Shown in pieces: positions 62,026 to 64,000 of a stretch of DNA of 64,000 nucleotides (position 1 is its first letter; each line of letters begins with the position of its first letter). The DNA comes from JAVBLD01 sp031553705 (GTDB lineage: Bacteria; Bacteroidota; Bacteroidia; Bacteroidales; Marinifilaceae): NCBI GenBank assembly GCA_031553705.1, contig JAVBLD010000006.1:8700-72699 (forward strand). Direction: 5' to 3'. Under the pieces are notes generated by a model, which saw nothing but the letters and a program-made list of their open reading frames with translations, ran no database searches and was not told the origin of the DNA. The position numbers were made by a program, and so were the translations under genes.

Positions 62026-62046
62026 CAATATAACTCATAATTCATC
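62026..62046. repeat. AACTCATAATTCAT repeat after rubrerythrin
   Basis: Third family word, in right-edge orientation between the terminator and the rubrerythrin stop. Confidence 0.45.
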
Positions 62047-62057
62047 TCCCGCTTTTT

Positions 62058-62636
62058 TTAATAATTCTCCGGGAACAACTCAAAGTAAGCCTGCGGATAA
62101 AGACAGGTCGGACACTTCATCGGCGGCGTTTTTCCGATATGTACATGCCCACACTTACGGCAATACCATTTCACCGGAATCGAGCGTTCGAATACCAAAC
62201 CATCCTGCAAATTATGTATCAGTTTCAGATACCTCTCTTCGTGCATCTTTTCTACCTCCGTTACCATTTTGAAAGCCAGAGCGACATCCTTAAACCCCTC
62301 ATCCGCCGCAATACGTCCAAACTCCGGATAAAGATTATACCACTCATCATGTTCCCCTTCAGCCGCCTCATTTAAATTATGAATCGTATCAAGAATAATC
62401 CCGGCCGGATAAGAAGCGGTAATCTCCACCATTCCTCCTTCCAGAAAACTAAAAAAACGCCTGGCATGCATCTCTTCCTGCAACGCCGTCTCATAGAAAA
62501 TACCGGCTATCTGCTCGTACCCCTCCTCTCTGGCCGTCTGGGAAAAGAAAGTATACCTGTTTTTCGCCTGCGACTCCCCGGCAAACGCCTTCAATAAATT
62601 CTGCTCCGTCAATGTTCCCTTAATTGATCTGCTCAT
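62058..62636 (-). CDS. rbr: Rubrerythrin
   Basis: 192 aa non-haem diiron peroxidase of anaerobes that removes H2O2. Diiron ligands lie in LLKAFAGESQAKNRYTFF (Glu20-type), ETALQEEMHARRFF, EGEHDEWYNLYPEFG and EKMHEERYLKL; the C-terminal rubredoxin domain has CRKCGHVHIGKTPPMKCPTC. The ATG at 62636 gives the standard MxxSIKGTLTE start; the longer frame adds 24 unsupported residues. Single gene with its own terminator. Confidence 0.96.
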   Translation of the reverse strand: MSRSIKGTLTEQNLLKAFAGESQAKNRYTFFSQTAREEGYEQIAGIFYETALQEEMHARRFFSFLEGGMVEITASYPAGIILDTIHNLNEAAEGEHDEWYNLYPEFGRIAADEGFKDVALAFKMVTEVEKMHEERYLKLIHNLQDGLVFERSIPVKWYCRKCGHVHIGKTPPMKCPTCLYPQAYFELFPENY

Positions 62637-62802
62637 AACAACAAGTTTTAAATACATTAAGAAATAATCCCCTCGAAAAGTGATAAATAACAAAATCTGA
62701 CTCACCACTAAAGCCCATCCCGATTTATATTATACGAAAGAAAAGCAGCAATTGTTACCGGTTAGCAGGAATAGAACAGAAATACATTGTTATATATACA
62801 CT

Positions 62803-63633
62803 TTAAGGAAGGATCTTGGAATTGGATACCAAAAGCTGACAGACAATCTGTAACATGTTGTCCACGCTTACCAGACCATTATTTACCAATTCTACCAAAT
62901 GATTCATAAATCCCATATATTTCTCATCTTTTTCAATGATTATCTCCATCATCCGCTCCATATATTCCAACCGTATCTTATGGGAAGAGGTCTGCATTTC
63001 CCGTCGTTTTAAAACCGTTGTCTGGTCCATGGAACGACGGAACCGCAATAGTACTTTCGGAATATTTGCGAAGCGAAAACCCTGTACCGCCAGATCAGTC
63101 CATAGTTTGTAATCCTCGGCATGCGCATATCCTTCCTTGTACGCCGCTTTTTCAAAAACAGATCGACGGATGATAACAGACGGATGAATCACCGGATTAT
63201 ATAGAAGTATCGTTATTATTAATTCATTATGAAAAGTATCACGTTGCGTAACTCCTGTACGCGAGCCAAAAGACTCCACCCAGGATCCGCATACATCAAT
63301 TTCCTGATGCTGCTCCATAAAATCAAACTGAATCTGTAAACGATAAGGAAGCATAATATCATCCGCATCCATCCGTACAATATACTTCCCTTTCGATTCC
63401 AGCACTCCTTTATTTAAAGAACCAATAAAATCATGAGCATTAGAAATAAGGCGGATACGTTGGTCGGAATAACTATTGATAATGGTCGTGCTTTCATCTG
63501 TAGAACCGTCATCTATAATAAGACATTCAAAATCGGTAAATATCTGTTGCAAAACACTATCAACAGCCTCCCGGAGATACAAAGAAGCGTTATACACAGG
63601 CATTAAGACACTTATTTTCGGCCTTTTTATCAT
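62803..63633 (-). CDS. Family 2 glycosyltransferase
   Basis: 276 aa GT-A fold transferase. N-terminal ISVLMPVYNASLYLREAVDS, IIDDGSTDES, GKYIVRMDADDIMLPYRLQ (DxD metal motif DADD), CGSWVESFG and HPSVIIRRSVFEKAAYKEGY. Likely adds a sugar during LPS or capsule synthesis; donor and acceptor unknown. Upstream (8 nt) is a gene cut by an insertion sequence, so an operon was probably interrupted at 63.86 kb. Confidence 0.9.
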   Translation of the reverse strand: MIKRPKISVLMPVYNASLYLREAVDSVLQQIFTDFECLIIDDGSTDESTTIINSYSDQRIRLISNAHDFIGSLNKGVLESKGKYIVRMDADDIMLPYRLQIQFDFMEQHQEIDVCGSWVESFGSRTGVTQRDTFHNELIITILLYNPVIHPSVIIRRSVFEKAAYKEGYAHAEDYKLWTDLAVQGFRFANIPKVLLRFRRSMDQTTVLKRREMQTSSHKIRLEYMERMMEIIIEKDEKYMGFMNHLVELVNNGLVSVDNMLQIVCQLLVSNSKILP

Positions 63634-63641
63634 ACTAATTA

Positions 63642-63857
63642 TTAAAAACTATTACGTATTACACGAAACATTCTCTCTTGCAGGAACTGATATAATAACT
63701 CCTGGTGATAAACCTTTAATTTACGGTTTTTAGCCAATAGTCGATTGCACCACTTTTCAACAAATGGCAATTTTGTCTTTGCTATCGGGTAATCTTTCAT
63801 TAGGGTCAGATGAATGATCACCTCATCCACTGAGGGTCTCATTTTAAGTAACGACAA
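63642..63857 (-). pseudogene. C-terminal fragment of an unrecognised gene cut by an IS element
   Basis: Frame of 71 codons, open beyond 63857 into the IS end, with no ATG before residue 6. Encodes a basic helical stretch (KLPFVEKWCNRLLAKNRKLK) ending in FLQERMFRVIRNSF. Not recognised. Its position just before the glycosyltransferase and abutting the IS suggests the front part lies beyond the element, out of the window. Confidence 0.45.
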
Positions 63858-63858
63858 C

Positions 63859-64000
63859 TGTGGAATTCCTAACTAAATCCGCACAAATAGTTAAGCACTT
63901 TTTGCATTTAGTTTCCAGAATTCATCTATTGTCATATTATTCAGAGCTTTGTGGCGTCTGATTTTATTATACCAGATTTCTATGTACTCGAAGATCTCTA
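63859..64000 (-). mobile_element. IS3-family insertion sequence, end only
   Basis: TGTGGAATTCC at about 63859 begins with the TG typical of IS3 ends and lies next to the truncated ORF; the transposase C-terminus follows. The other end and the target duplication are outside the window. Confidence 0.65.
63891..64000 (-). CDS. IS3-type transposase, C-terminal part
   Basis: The reading frame from the edge encodes EIFEYIEIWYNKIRRHKALN followed by NMTIDEFWKLNAKSA and a stop (TAA at 63893-63891). FxYIExWYNxxRRH is the characteristic C-terminal end of the IS3/IS150 integrase (DDE) domain. Too short to appear as a long ORF; the catalytic part is beyond the window. Confidence 0.85.
   Translation of the reverse strand, partial: EIFEYIEIWYNKIRRHKALNNMTIDEFWKLNAKSA

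Noticed and set aside
1..64000. tRNA, rRNA, CRISPR arrays, riboswitches
   Set aside because: No cloverleaf with T-loop GTTCGA pattern, no regularly spaced repeats and no known aptamer core was found by eye.

Overview
The window is a contiguous piece of a Bacteroidales (Bacteroidota) chromosome. The signs are a SusC/SusD pair driven by an ECF sigma/FecR pair, the DUF1599 - DoxX-like - tpiA block, an Rnf operon in the order rseC-rnfBCDGEA, PorT-type and TPR/PD40/OmpA envelope proteins, M49 dipeptidyl peptidase, and promoters matching the Bacteroidetes pattern TTTG-N19/20-TAnnTTTG (upstream of HU, yhcH and a membrane protein). Family is uncertain; a type IX secretion-positive lineage related to Tannerellaceae, Porphyromonadaceae or Dysgonomonadaceae fits best. 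No rRNA, tRNA or CRISPR array was seen.

Layout. 1-5.6 kb: miaB (cut by the left edge), a SpoU methyltransferase, folP (reverse), DUF1599, DoxX/MauE-like protein and tpiA, closed by a terminator. 5.7-14.9 kb (reverse): a nutrient-uptake locus of ECF sigma, FecR anti-sigma, SusC with STN signalling domain, SusD, DUF4843 lipoprotein and PKD-like lipoprotein, with no hydrolase. 15-23 kb (reverse): alpha-2-macroglobulin lipoprotein, threonine aldolase, mnmD and a TIGR02757 protein, tightly packed. 23-25.6 kb: UDP-glucose dehydrogenase and a lipid kinase. 25.6-32.8 kb (reverse): rseC, Rnf complex and a CCA-adding-type enzyme. 32.9-36.7 kb: der, era, YhcH and an SDR oxidoreductase. 36.9-43.7 kb: porT, FAD oxidoreductase, HU, Nudix, trmH, a secreted unknown and DPP III. 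43.9-51.2 kb: a TetR-led drug-type ABC exporter operon (TolC, HlyD, two ATPases, two permeases) interrupted by a four-helix-bundle gene. 51.3-57.2 kb (reverse): lipoprotein nitroreductase, shikimate kinase, parC and parE. 57.6-64 kb: a membrane protein, birA, PorE-like OmpA protein, cysteine-dioxygenase-like cupin, rubrerythrin, a family 2 glycosyltransferase, a truncated ORF and the end of an IS3-type insertion sequence at the right edge.

Most unusual is a set of short intergenic repeats in three word families (AGTTGAAA, GAGTTATGAATTATGAGTT, GGCAGGTGGCAAG types). They keep a nearly constant orientation relative to the intergenic gap whatever the direction of the genes: purine-rich at the left edge, reverse complement at the right edge. 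In several genes YTTCAANT lies exactly 8 nt before the ATG. Two gaps holding a four-helix-bundle (S23/IVP-type) gene or its remnant are bounded by inverted copies of these words. This looks like an intervening-sequence-like element family, and is the best candidate here for something undescribed.
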